Shown here: positions 1 to 6,566 of the stretch, one piece after another
Position numbering within the stretch: position 1 is the first letter of the stretch
How the letters are laid out: every line of letters begins with the position of its first letter
Origin: Patescibacteria group bacterium
Lineage (GTDB): Bacteria; Patescibacteriota; Minisyncoccia; Minisyncoccales; Minisyncoccaceae
DNA: 10,308 nt
Assembly (NCBI GenBank): GCA_030156465.1
Contig: JASGMO010000018.1
Coordinates: 1-10,308, forward strand
Direction: 5' to 3'
Made by a program: the position numbers and the translations under genes
The notes under the pieces: generated by a model
What the model saw: only the letters and a program-made list of their open reading frames with translations
Databases searched by the model: none
Told to the model about the DNA's origin: nothing

Positions 1-1
1 A

Positions 2-640
2 GGGGAGTCAGTAATTGCGGTTGGCAATCCATTAGGAGAATTTGAAGATACACTTTCATCTGGAATTGTTTCAGGATTAAGTAGAAAAATCACAGCATAT
101 AATGGTAATCAGCTTAGCACTAAGTCAACTTGTCTAAGAGGCCTTATTCAAACAGATGCTGCTATTAACCCAGGCAACTCAGGTGGGCCATTAGTTAATA
201 TGGACGGAGAGGTTATTGGTATTAATACCGCAATGGTAATGGGAGCAGAAAACATTGGCTTTGCATTGCCAATCAACTACATTAAAGAGGACTTAGAAGA
301 AGTGAAAAAGGAAGGCAGAATTAAAAGGCCATACTTGGGAGTGAAGTATGTAATGCTAAATGAACAAGTCGCAAAAGAAAACAAGCTGAATTGTACTTTT
401 GGAGCATTAGTGGTGAGAGAAATGTTTGGTGAGCCAGCTGTTGCTAAGGGTTCTTGTGCTGATAAGGCAGGAGTTAAAGAATATGATATTATTTTAGAGA
501 TAAATGGTAGAGAAGTGAATGAGGATAATAACTTAAATGATATTTTAAGTAATTGCGTTATTGGAAAGAAAATAACGATGATTGTTTTAAGAGGGGACAA
601 GGAGATTGAACTAGAAACAATACTAAAAGAAAGAAATTAG
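2..640 (+). CDS. htrA: HtrA/DegP-family trypsin-like serine protease with PDZ domain, 5' end outside the window
   Basis: Only the C-terminal about 212 residues are present; the frame is open from base 2, and the first in-frame ATG (200) is internal. The visible part starts inside the trypsin fold with the AVGNPLG strand and continues to the oxyanion/catalytic motif GNSGGPL, whose serine codon is 179-181. The catalytic His and Asp lie upstream and cannot be checked. A PDZ domain follows, beginning near YLGVKYV and including AGVKEYDIILEINGREV, the usual peptide-binding module of this family. HtrA proteins act in the envelope to degrade or refold damaged proteins; a membrane anchor would be expected in the missing N-terminus. 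Only one PDZ domain is present, as in DegS or Gram-positive HtrA, rather than two as in DegP. The gene converges on the GerMN gene and ends 7 nt before their shared hairpin terminator. Confidence 0.95.
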   Translation, partial: GESVIAVGNPLGEFEDTLSSGIVSGLSRKITAYNGNQLSTKSTCLRGLIQTDAAINPGNSGGPLVNMDGEVIGINTAMVMGAENIGFALPINYIKEDLEEVKKEGRIKRPYLGVKYVMLNEQVAKENKLNCTFGALVVREMFGEPAVAKGSCADKAGVKEYDIILEINGREVNEDNNLNDILSNCVIGKKITMIVLRGDKEIELETILKERN

Positions 641-647
641 AATAAAA

Positions 648-675
648 AAAAGATGCACAGCGAAGTGCATCTTTT
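648..675. terminator. Bidirectional rho-independent terminator between convergent genes
   Basis: AAAAGATGCAC pairs perfectly with GTGCATCTTTT (11 bp) around a 6-nt AGCGAA loop. A-runs on the left and T-runs on the right supply a U-tract for either direction. It lies 7 nt after the protease stop and 11 nt after the stop of the minus-strand GerMN gene, so it probably serves both. Confidence 0.88.
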
Positions 676-686
676 CAGTTATAATA

Positions 687-1433
687 TTATGGTTGCAATA
701 TTTCTTCTGAATCGCCATTAATTGAAATTACAACTTCATCAATATAGTCAAATTGTAACAAAGTTCTTTCAATTTGATCTCTAATAGCGCTCACAGTTGC
801 TGAACCAGCAATTCCTTCTTGAAGCTTCTCATTAAAATCAACATATGCCGTTTTTCCTTCAAGAGTTATGTCATAAACAACTGTTCCTGGGTTAATCATT
901 GAGAATATGCCATTTTCTGATTCTTCTTGCGTTGGTCCATTAAGAAGTTGAGTTAATGCGCTGAAAGGATATGAAACGCCTGGCTCATGAGGGATTATTC
1001 TTTTAACTTCAACTAGTTCTTCTTGTTGATCTTCTACATTAAGAAAGTATACGCTTACTTCTTTATCTTCAAAAACAGCACCAATTATTTCATTAGTTAT
1101 TTCGTTGTATCTTCCGTCTGTAATAGCACTAACAACCTGACCATCTTCAATAATAACCTCAATTATGTGGGGTGTCATTACTGTTGCTGACATTTCTCCA
1201 GTCCTGTCTCCGTATCCAGCAGATGTTGACTCAAAAGCGAAATACATTTTATCTTCTTCAACACTTAAGAAGGTAAGATTTTGACCGTCAAACTTATATG
1301 TGGGGGAATTATTAATTATCCAATCTTCTGCTATTTTTTGTGGATCAGTTGGTTCTTTGTCTATTCCCAAAAAGAATATGAATCCTATTAGGGCAAGAAC
1401 TAGAACAATAATCCAAATGATATTTTTGCTCAT
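687..1433 (-). CDS. GerMN-domain protein with N-terminal membrane anchor
   Basis: The 248-residue product starts with one hydrophobic segment (residues about 5-23, preceded by a lysine), giving an N-in anchor or uncleaved signal. Residues 28-120 form a less conserved domain with a YGDRTG turn. Residues about 125-240 match the GerMN fold found in spore-germination protein GerM and in many non-sporulating bacteria. The conserved elements are VSVYF, then ALTQLLNGPTQEE, a short NPGT strand, AYVDFNEKL, GSATVSAIRDQIERTL, and a final VVISING. The family is envelope-located and its biochemical role is poorly defined; a cell-wall-related role is inference. It reads away from the small gene at 1552 and ends on the shared terminator. 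No convincing Shine-Dalgarno sequence precedes the ATG, and no clear promoter could be assigned in the AT-rich interval 1434-1500. Confidence 0.88.
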   Translation of the reverse strand: MSKNIIWIIVLVLALIGFIFFLGIDKEPTDPQKIAEDWIINNSPTYKFDGQNLTFLSVEEDKMYFAFESTSAGYGDRTGEMSATVMTPHIIEVIIEDGQVVSAITDGRYNEITNEIIGAVFEDKEVSVYFLNVEDQQEELVEVKRIIPHEPGVSYPFSALTQLLNGPTQEESENGIFSMINPGTVVYDITLEGKTAYVDFNEKLQEGIAGSATVSAIRDQIERTLLQFDYIDEVVISINGDSEEILQP

Positions 1434-1538
1434 ATGTTTTATTATTACTTATTATCTTACCAATATTTTATCATATCATCATTGAAAATAGAAGTATTTA
1501 CAATTTTTTTATAATTGGTATTATATAGAAGGTAATTT

Positions 1539-1543
1539 GGAGG
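1539..1543 (+). promoter_or_regulatory. Ribosome binding site GGAGG that decides the start of the 61-codon gene
   Basis: GGAGG stands 8 nt before the ATG at 1552. It favours that ATG over the in-frame TTG at 1537, which overlaps the site itself. This is the clearest Shine-Dalgarno sequence in the window. Candidate -10 boxes upstream are TATAAT at 1510-1515 and TATTAT at 1519-1524, the latter 16 nt after TTTACA at 1497-1502. They cannot be separated by eye. Confidence 0.75.
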
Positions 1544-1551
1544 TGTCAAAA

Positions 1552-1737
1552 ATGCTTTTTGATTTAACAGACGCAATCAGGGATGGCTATTATCCCGAAG
1601 AGCCAGCAGGGGAAATACTCTTTCAAGTGGTTGAATATGCTCTTTTGAGAAGTGACGCAAAAGAAAGGATTGCCATTAGAAAAGAGGTGCAAAGGGGACT
1701 AGAAGAAAGCGCAAAGAGCTTTGTCGTTATAATATGA
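1552..1737 (+). CDS. Small soluble protein of unknown function (61 aa)
   Basis: The start is the ATG 8 nt after GGAGG; a longer reading from TTG 1537 would begin inside the ribosome binding site. The product is MLFDLTDAIRDGYYPEEPAG followed by a predicted helical stretch rich in Glu, Arg and Lys (ALLRSDAKERIAIRKEVQRG), ending in the hydrophobic tail SFVVII. It has no signal peptide, transmembrane segment or cysteine. I do not recognise the family. It seems monocistronic: its own ribosome binding site is upstream, the terminator stem begins inside its last codons, and a separate promoter follows for the thioredoxin-like gene. A real gene is supported by the strong ribosome binding site and the terminator placed exactly at its end. 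Confidence 0.7.
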   Translation: MLFDLTDAIRDGYYPEEPAGEILFQVVEYALLRSDAKERIAIRKEVQRGLEESAKSFVVII

Positions 1738-1758
1738 GACAATGCTCTTTTTTATTTT
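1713..1758 (+). terminator. Rho-independent terminator overlapping the end of the 61-codon gene
   Basis: AAAGAGC (1713-1719) pairs with GCTCTTT (1744-1750). After a T/T mismatch, TTGTC (1721-1725) pairs with GACAA (1738-1742). A long T-rich tract follows (1748-1759). The TGA stop at 1735-1737 sits in the loop, so the terminating ribosome covers the hairpin. Confidence 0.8.
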
Positions 1759-1785
1759 TGCATAATTTGATAAAAAGATTATAAT
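1758..1785 (+). promoter_or_regulatory. Promoter for the thioredoxin-like operon, possibly giving a leaderless mRNA
   Basis: TTGCAT (1758-1763) is followed after 16 nt by a perfect TATAAT (1780-1785). The usual start point, 7 nt past the -10, is A1792, the first base of the second in-frame ATG of the downstream gene. No Shine-Dalgarno sequence is present. The -35 overlaps the end of the preceding terminator's U-tract. Confidence 0.6.
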
Positions 1786-2166
1786 ATGATTATGAAAAAC
1801 AAAGTCATTTTAGCAACATTATTATTAATAGCATTTTTGTCTTTTGTCTTTTTTCATTTTTTTAAAGAAGACAATGATAGCAAATCAGAAATTATTACAG
1901 AAGAAGATGTAATACTTTTTTATGGAGATGGTTGCCCTGCTTGTAGCGCCTTAGATCAGTTAATGCAAGAGAAAGGCATTAGTGAAATATATAATCACAA
2001 AGAAGTTTACTACAATCAGGAAAACAGCAATCAACTAATTACTAAAGCAAAGGAGTGTGGGATAGATGCTAATTTAATAACAATTCCTTTCTTGTATGCA
2101 GATGGTAATTGCTATACTGGAGTAGGACCAATTATTAATTATTTTGAAGAAAAAACATATGATTAA
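1786..2166 (+). CDS. Membrane-anchored thioredoxin-like protein with CPAC motif
   Basis: The 126-residue product has an N-terminal transmembrane segment (about 7-26) after MIMKNK, then a short acidic linker, then a small thioredoxin/glutaredoxin-type fold (about 40-122). The active-site motif is GDGCPACSAL (C50, C53), at the end of the first strand VILFY. ITIPFLY carries the expected cis-proline (P101), and a GVGPI turn follows. Two further cysteines, C91 and C109, are outside the motif. By family it should catalyse thiol-disulfide exchange outside the membrane; whether it oxidises, reduces or isomerises cannot be read from the sequence. ATG 1786 gives 126 residues. ATG 1792 gives 124 and coincides with the predicted transcription start. 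It overlaps the next gene by 8 nt, so the two are probably translationally coupled. Confidence 0.85.
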   Translation: MIMKNKVILATLLLIAFLSFVFFHFFKEDNDSKSEIITEEDVILFYGDGCPACSALDQLMQEKGISEIYNHKEVYYNQENSNQLITKAKECGIDANLITIPFLYADGNCYTGVGPIINYFEEKTYD

Positions 2167-2668
2167 AAAAATAGCACCAATTTTATTTGCTTTCCTTTTT
2201 GTTTTTGTTGACAAGGCATTGGCGGTTTGTCCAGTTTGCACGGTTGCAGTTGCCTCAGGAGTTGGAGCTTCACGCTCAATAGGAGTAGATGATTTAATAA
2301 TTGGCCTATGGATCGGAGCATTAATCGTTTCAATGATTATGTGGACTGTTGATTGGCTTAATAAAAAGAATATTAATTTTAAGGGATTGGGAATATTAAC
2401 TACGATAGGATATTTTGCTTTAGTTGTTCTTCCGCTATACACAATGGACATAATTGGGAACCCGTTAAATAGTTTTTGTGGTTGTGGAATTGATAAATTG
2501 TTAGTAGGAATAATTGGAGGGTCTATTGCATTTTGGTTCGGTGCTGTTTGGTATGAGTATCTAAAAAAGAAAAATAATAATAAGGCACACTTTCCTTTTC
2601 AAAAGGTAGTAATGCCAATATTGCCAGTAATAATTTTAAGTATAATGTTTTACTTTTTAACAAAATAA
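2159..2668 (+). CDS. Polytopic membrane protein with CPVC motif and second Cys pair
   Basis: The 169-residue product is read from ATG 2159, which overlaps the upstream gene by 8 nt; a TTG at 2144 is less likely. A signal-like segment (1-22, ending ALA) is followed at once by C24-P-V-C27. Transmembrane helices lie near 46-67, 76-96, 114-134 and 150-167. Lysine-rich loops at 68-75 and 136-149 should be cytoplasmic, which puts both CPVC and the loop FCGCG (C107, C109) outside. Two outward Cys pairs around a membrane bundle recall DsbB and VKOR, which oxidise thioredoxin-fold partners with quinone; this is an analogy and no quinone site is visible. I recall similar CPVCT proteins as common hypotheticals in Patescibacteria. 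Coupling to the CPAC protein supports a shared redox task. Confidence 0.8.
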   Translation: MIKKIAPILFAFLFVFVDKALAVCPVCTVAVASGVGASRSIGVDDLIIGLWIGALIVSMIMWTVDWLNKKNINFKGLGILTTIGYFALVVLPLYTMDIIGNPLNSFCGCGIDKLLVGIIGGSIAFWFGAVWYEYLKKKNNNKAHFPFQKVVMPILPVIILSIMFYFLTK

Positions 2669-2672
2669 AAAT

Positions 2673-3203
2673 ATGGATAAAAAAATAGAAAACTTAGACG
2701 AATTCATCAAGAAATTTGATGATATGAAAAAACAAGACAAGATGGACTTATCATCAGACCAAGACCTTACAATTGCAATAATGAATCTTGTATCAATTGA
2801 AGAACACTTCTTTTTTACAGGTGCTAAATTAGGCAAGACAGAATACTACGACATGGTTAAAGATGTGCGAGAGATGAGAAAAGAATTATTGCAAAAGATT
2901 ATTAAAGAATACGAGGGGGAAGTGTGGTGTATTTCTAAACACTTATTAGCTGCTAGTTATCGCTTGATGGAAGTAGGAACTAAACAGCTAGGAATGGGAA
3001 AAAAGAAAGAGGCATATGATCTTTTTGACAAAGCATACAATCTCTACTCTCTTTTCTGGGGGTTAAATTTAAAACTTCTGAATGTGGGCGACATTAAAAA
3101 GATAGATGACAATGCTATTAACAAAGAAGACAAAGAAAAAAAGGGCTTTATGGGCAAAATGGGGGAGTTAGTTAAAAAAGCAATTGATTGTTGTATTGAG
3201 TGA
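2673..3203 (+). CDS. Conserved helical protein of unknown function (176 aa)
   Basis: The ATG lies 4 nt after the stop of the membrane protein, so it belongs to the same operon. The product has no signal peptide and appears almost entirely alpha-helical. The strongest blocks are DLSSDQDLTIAIMNLVSIEE followed by HFFFTGAK (25-52), TEYYDMVKDVREMRKELL (56-73), EGEVWCISKHLLAASYRLME (81-100) and EAYDLFDKAYNLYSLFWGLN (113-132). These look like a buried four-helix arrangement with conserved E43, E44, H45, W85 and H90. I recall this as a family of hypothetical proteins in Parcubacteria-like genomes and know no function. The C-terminus (KKAIDCCIE) is encoded by the 24-bp sequence duplicated at 4718-4741. 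Its stop is TGA here, whereas the second copy continues with TAA. Confidence 0.85.
   Translation: MDKKIENLDEFIKKFDDMKKQDKMDLSSDQDLTIAIMNLVSIEEHFFFTGAKLGKTEYYDMVKDVREMRKELLQKIIKEYEGEVWCISKHLLAASYRLMEVGTKQLGMGKKKEAYDLFDKAYNLYSLFWGLNLKLLNVGDIKKIDDNAINKEDKEKKGFMGKMGELVKKAIDCCIE
3178..3201 (+). repeat. 24-bp direct repeat, left copy
   Basis: It begins AAGCAATTGATTGTTG and ends ATTGAGT. It encodes the last residues of the 176-aa protein plus the first base of its stop. It is identical to 4718-4741; the match breaks on both sides (A versus G before, G versus A after). Confidence 0.95.
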
Positions 3204-3224
3204 TTTGAATAAATAATTAAAAAT

Positions 3225-4697
3225 ATGAATTTTGAAAATCCACAAGAAAAAGAAGAGAAGAGAATAATAGAAGATGAATCTTTTGATAGATTCACAGGAT
3301 CTTTTGACTATCAACAAGCAGAAAAGTTCTGGAGAGATGAGGTTAATAATGAAGAAGATTTAGAGATTAATAATAGTTCTGTTAATCAAGAAAAAGAAAT
3401 AAAGAATTCTAAAGTTAAAGAAAAAGAGACCAAAGAAAAAGAGAAGAAAATAGAAGAAAATAGAATATTTTCTCAACAAGAAAGCGAGCAATTAATCGGT
3501 GATATCTTTAAAAGAATAGAAGCAAGTTTAGATGATCAACCAGAATCTGTTCAAAAAATATATCAAGAAAGGAAAAATGACTTTAAAACATTTGCTAAAA
3601 TAAAAGGAGTAGATTTTTTATTTTGTGATAAAAGCAGTGATGAAATTCTTTCTCTAGTGAGAGATAATGAAAATAAAGAAAAATGGAAAACGCGTGTCTT
3701 TCGTTTTTCAAAATCAGACAATCAATGGAAGGTTCTTCCTGGAATGAGGGATGATGGGCATCATTTTATGAAAGGGGAAGAAGATAATCCATTACATCAT
3801 TATGTTCAAAGTGCTAAATTGCATAAAGATATTTATAATTTAATTTCTTCTATTCCTCAAAGTAATAATTCAGAATCATTTCAACAATATTTACCAATAG
3901 AAAAAGGAAAATATAGTGACGAGCTAGAGTTTAAAGAAAAATACTTAGATTTAAAAAATGAAAAATGGAGACATTATCAAAATGGAGCTCAATCACTTTT
4001 TAGCCATTTTAATTTCTTTAATAATCCAAAGAAGCAGCTTGGACTAGAGAGCGAATGGTATAAGTCGGTTAAAAAAATAGGAGAAAGCAATAAATTTTAT
4101 AAAAAAATAGCAGAATCAGTTGAATTTCTTTTTAATAATCCGTTAGCAGAAAAAGAAATTGATGATATAAATGAAAAAAGACCAGGATTTTTCTTTAACT
4201 TGTCTAGGTTTTCAAAAGATGACTATCCAGAACATTATAAAGAATTTTTAAAGAAATACCAAGAAGGAGTAGGTGAGCTATTTGAATGGGGGTTTTCTTA
4301 CCCTATTCCAGAGACGATGATTCCTGATTTTTCTGAGAATAAAATTATTGATTCTTACAAAAAAGGAACAATATCTATTGAAGAGTACGAAGTTAAAAGT
4401 CCAGAAGGGGACAATTTAGTTATTGCTATGGCCCATGACGAGAAGGGGAGAGTTTATATAGACAATATTTATGATCCAAGTGTTGGAATTAATGATTATG
4501 GTATTCCTAGTAAAATTTGCCAAATGGGTCACTTGGTTTATAAACCAGAAGATTATGATTCACAGGTATTTGGAATACCAGAGAAGTATCAAAAACCAAC
4601 TAGCAGTTATCAATATGTTGATATTAGCGCTCTTTGGGAAAAAATATCGATAGTTAAGAATTTTAAAGAAGAGCTCGCTAGAAGAGGAGTTCTTTGA
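3225..4697 (+). CDS. Large soluble orphan protein (490 aa), inserted between two operon genes
   Basis: I do not recognise this protein. It has no signal peptide or transmembrane segment. Residues 1-40 (MNFENPQEKEEKRII...) are acidic and contain the aromatic motif QQAEKFWRDEV. Residues about 41-80 are a Lys/Glu low-complexity linker. Residues 81-210 look helical and include a His-rich stretch (DDGHHFMKG, NPLHHYVQSAKLH). Residues 232-350 are helical and aromatic-rich. The C-terminal part (about 355-460) looks strand-rich, with GDNLVIAMAHDEKGRVYIDN near 395-414 and VGINDYGIP near 420-428. Only two cysteines (C134, C432) are present. The gene fills the inserted unit almost completely. AT content is high, as in its neighbours, so composition alone does not mark it as foreign. 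No Shine-Dalgarno sequence or clear own promoter is visible; it may be transcribed from the upstream operon. Confidence 0.8.
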   Translation: MNFENPQEKEEKRIIEDESFDRFTGSFDYQQAEKFWRDEVNNEEDLEINNSSVNQEKEIKNSKVKEKETKEKEKKIEENRIFSQQESEQLIGDIFKRIEASLDDQPESVQKIYQERKNDFKTFAKIKGVDFLFCDKSSDEILSLVRDNENKEKWKTRVFRFSKSDNQWKVLPGMRDDGHHFMKGEEDNPLHHYVQSAKLHKDIYNLISSIPQSNNSESFQQYLPIEKGKYSDELEFKEKYLDLKNEKWRHYQNGAQSLFSHFNFFNNPKKQLGLESEWYKSVKKIGESNKFYKKIAESVEFLFNNPLAEKEIDDINEKRPGFFFNLSRFSKDDYPEHYKEFLKKYQEGVGELFEWGFSYPIPETMIPDFSENKIIDSYKKGTISIEEYEVKSPEGDNLVIAMAHDEKGRVYIDNIYDPSVGINDYGIPSKICQMGHLVYKPEDYDSQVFGIPEKYQKPTSSYQYVDISALWEKISIVKNFKEELARRGVL

Positions 4698-4717
4698 ATA
4701 AAAACTTATTTTAAATG

Positions 4718-4741
4718 AAGCAATTGATTGTTGTATTGAGT
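4718..4741 (+). repeat. 24-bp direct repeat, right copy
   Basis: Exact copy of 3178-3201. In the reading frame of the 176-aa gene it encodes KAIDCCIE up to TAA at 4741-4743, followed one base later by the vanW ATG. It also creates an in-frame extension of vanW from an ATG at 4715. Confidence 0.95.
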
Positions 4742-4744
4742 AAA

Positions 4745-6484
4745 ATGATAAATAAAAAAATAATATTTATTCTTTCTATTTTTGTTGTTTTGCTAATAGC
4801 TTGTTTTTTTTATGAAAATAAATATGTAGATAAAATCTACCCCGGGGTTAGCATAGGAGGAGTGAATATAGGAGGTAAGACATTGCTAGAAGCAGAAGAA
4901 ATAATAAACAAAGAGTTAGACAGATTAAACCAAGCCGGGATTATTTTTAGATATGAAGACAAAGATTTAACTATATTTCCAATCATCTCTTCTCCTGATG
5001 GGGCAGTAGTAGACATTTTAATCTCTTTTGATGTTGAAGAAACATTAAATAAGGCCATTCTTGTTGGTCGTAGTGGAAATATATTAAATAATACAATTGA
5101 GAAAATTAAACCAATATTTGGTAAGAAAAATAATATTACATTAATAACCAATGTTAATGATAAAAAAATAAGCAACTATCTAAAGGAAAGTTTTTCTGTG
5201 TTTGACTCTCAGGATGCTTATTATTATTTTGATGAATATAATAATCTTTTAATTCAATCAGGAAAAGATGGAAAAGCAATTGAATATGATGATTCTTTAA
5301 TTGTTTTAAAAAACAACTTAGAAAATCTTGATTTTTCAGATATATCTTTAGCGGGTGATGATGATTATCCTCAAATATCAGCCGATGATTGCTTAGAAGC
5401 AAAAAGTGACTTAGAGGGTATTTTAATTTTGGCGCCTGTTAAATTAAAATACTTAAAAAAAGAATGGATTATTAACAAAAAAGATCTATTAGGGATGATT
5501 GCGATTTCTAAAGAGGGCGATAGTTTAATTTTCAATTTAGATGAAATTAAAATAAGGGAATATATTAAGAAAAATATTTCATTAGAAATAGACCAAGCAT
5601 CATCTTTGCCTAAGTTTGTTTTTAATGATGATGTTATCCAGAATTTTGAGCCAGGAAAAGAGGGTAGGAAGCTAGACATTAATTTAACTGTAAAATTATT
5701 AGCTAATTTGATAGAAGATCCATTTAATGAATTAGTGCTTACGGTTAATGCATTGCCTTTTTCTGAAAATGAAGGTGTGAGTGATTATGGAATAAAAGAA
5801 ATTATGAGTAAGTATTCTCTAGGATTTGTTGGTTCAACAGTCGCTCGTACCGAAAATATTAAGAATGGTTCCAATTCTCTTAATGGATTATTGTTGAAGC
5901 CAGGAGAAGAATTTTCAATGCTCAAAGCATTAGGGGAGATTAACGAAGAAAATGGTTATCAAAAGGAAGCGGTGATAATAGGGGACTCAATTTACTACGA
6001 ATATGGTGGTGGGCTTTGTCATATAAGCACAACTTTATTTAGAACAGTTCTTGGTGCTGGGCTACCAGTAACCATGAGGCAAAATCATTCATATAATATG
6101 CCATACTATCAACCACCAGGAACTGATGCTACTATTTATGAGCCCGCTCCTGATTTTAAGTTTATTAACGATACAGGAAATTATATATTAATACAGTCCG
6201 AAGTAGTGGATCAAGAATTATACATTGAATTATGGGGAGACAGTGACGGAAGAACAATAGAGAGGACAGATCCTGTTGTTTATAACATAGTTAAACCATT
6301 GCCAACAAAATATATTAAAACTTATACATTAAACTCTGGTGATATAAAATGCACATATACACCATACGATGGGGCAGATGCATATTTTGATTATATTGTT
6401 ACTTATCCTAATGGAACGATAAAAGAAAAGCGTTTCAAATCTCACTATGTTCCAAGACAAGGAGTTTGTCTTGTTGGGATTTAA
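4745..6484 (+). CDS. VanW-family protein with putative peptidoglycan-binding domain, membrane anchored
   Basis: The 579-residue product is read from ATG 4745 (MINKKIIF...). An in-frame ATG at 4715 would add MKQLIVVLSK, but those codons come from the duplicated repeat and are probably not original. A signal anchor (about 5-21) precedes YPGVSIGGVNIGGKTLLEAE, typical of the start of the YoaR/PG_binding_4-type domain, which spans to about 340 and appears repeated. The VanW domain covers about 359-500, with NGLLLKPGEEFSM, GYQKEAVI, GGGLCHISTTLF (421-432), RQNHSYNM and GTDATIYEPAPDF. The C-terminal 75 residues look like a small strand-rich tail. VanW proteins occur near vancomycin-resistance genes and widely in wall-related loci, but their reaction is unknown; this is not evidence of glycopeptide resistance. 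Before the insertion it was probably coupled to the 176-aa gene. Confidence 0.9.
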   Translation: MINKKIIFILSIFVVLLIACFFYENKYVDKIYPGVSIGGVNIGGKTLLEAEEIINKELDRLNQAGIIFRYEDKDLTIFPIISSPDGAVVDILISFDVEETLNKAILVGRSGNILNNTIEKIKPIFGKKNNITLITNVNDKKISNYLKESFSVFDSQDAYYYFDEYNNLLIQSGKDGKAIEYDDSLIVLKNNLENLDFSDISLAGDDDYPQISADDCLEAKSDLEGILILAPVKLKYLKKEWIINKKDLLGMIAISKEGDSLIFNLDEIKIREYIKKNISLEIDQASSLPKFVFNDDVIQNFEPGKEGRKLDINLTVKLLANLIEDPFNELVLTVNALPFSENEGVSDYGIKEIMSKYSLGFVGSTVARTENIKNGSNSLNGLLLKPGEEFSMLKALGEINEENGYQKEAVIIGDSIYYEYGGGLCHISTTLFRTVLGAGLPVTMRQNHSYNMPYYQPPGTDATIYEPAPDFKFINDTGNYILIQSEVVDQELYIELWGDSDGRTIERTDPVVYNIVKPLPTKYIKTYTLNSGDIKCTYTPYDGADAYFDYIVTYPNGTIKEKRFKSHYVPRQGVCLVGI

Positions 6485-6522
6485 TAAAATTAGATCATAA
6501 ATCTTTTCTTATTTGTTGGGTT

Positions 6523-6566
6523 GGTTCAACATAGGTTCAATATAGGTTCAATTGAACCTCTATTGA
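6523..6566. promoter_or_regulatory. Operator-like array: 11-bp tandem repeats running into a 30-bp palindrome
   Basis: GGTTCAA recurs at 6523, 6534 and 6545, exactly 11 bp apart (about one helical turn), as GGTTCAACATA, GGTTCAATATA and GGTTCAATTGA. The third copy forms the left half of a palindrome centred at 6551/6552 (6537-6566, one mismatched pair, perfect core AGGTTCAATTGAACCT). The palindrome overlaps the -35 box of the Fic promoter, which suggests repression by a homodimeric DNA-binding protein. Confidence 0.75.

Larger units (their letters stand above)
3202..4741 (+). mobile_element. 1540-bp inserted unit carrying one orphan gene
   Basis: The unit runs from just after the left 24-bp repeat to the end of the right copy. 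Excising it joins GAGT to AAAATG, giving TAA as the stop of the 176-aa gene and the vanW ATG one base later, a normal operon junction. No transposase, integrase or terminal inverted repeat is present. A second shared 10-mer, TTTGAATAAA (3204-3213 and 4693-4702), lies just inside each end but may be chance in such AT-rich DNA. The mechanism is unknown; site-specific capture or repeat-mediated recombination are options. Confidence 0.55.

Noticed and set aside
277..600. Minus-strand ORF inside the HtrA gene
   Set aside because: It is a shadow of a clear protease/PDZ reading frame, with no motif or start signal. Other long antisense ORFs (2074-2451, 3044-3295, 4837-5175, 5154-5402, 5371-5679) fail the same way.
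687..1433. GerMN domain taken as evidence for sporulation
   Set aside because: GerMN domains occur in many non-sporulating bacteria, and no other sporulation gene is in the window.
1300..1485. Plus-strand ORF opposite the start of the GerMN gene
   Set aside because: It is antisense to the membrane-anchor codons, with no ribosome binding site or recognisable domain.
4471..4653. 60-codon ORF inside the 490-aa gene
   Set aside because: It is an out-of-frame shadow of a continuous reading frame.
3202..4741. Insertion considered as a classical insertion sequence or integron cassette
   Set aside because: No transposase, no terminal inverted repeats and no recognisable attC-like hairpin were seen; only the direct repeat supports insertion.
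4715..4744. ATG 4715 as the vanW start
   Set aside because: The added ten codons derive from the duplicated 24-bp repeat, and ATG 4745 gives a typical signal anchor and the ancestral 1-nt operon spacing.
4745..6484. VanW taken as evidence for a vancomycin-resistance cluster
   Set aside because: No vanH, vanA, vanX or regulator genes are present, and VanW proteins are widespread outside resistance loci.
6523..6566. Short tandem repeats considered as a CRISPR array or phage-type iterons
   Set aside because: The unit is only 11 bp with no spacers and no replication gene nearby; an operator next to a promoter explains it better.
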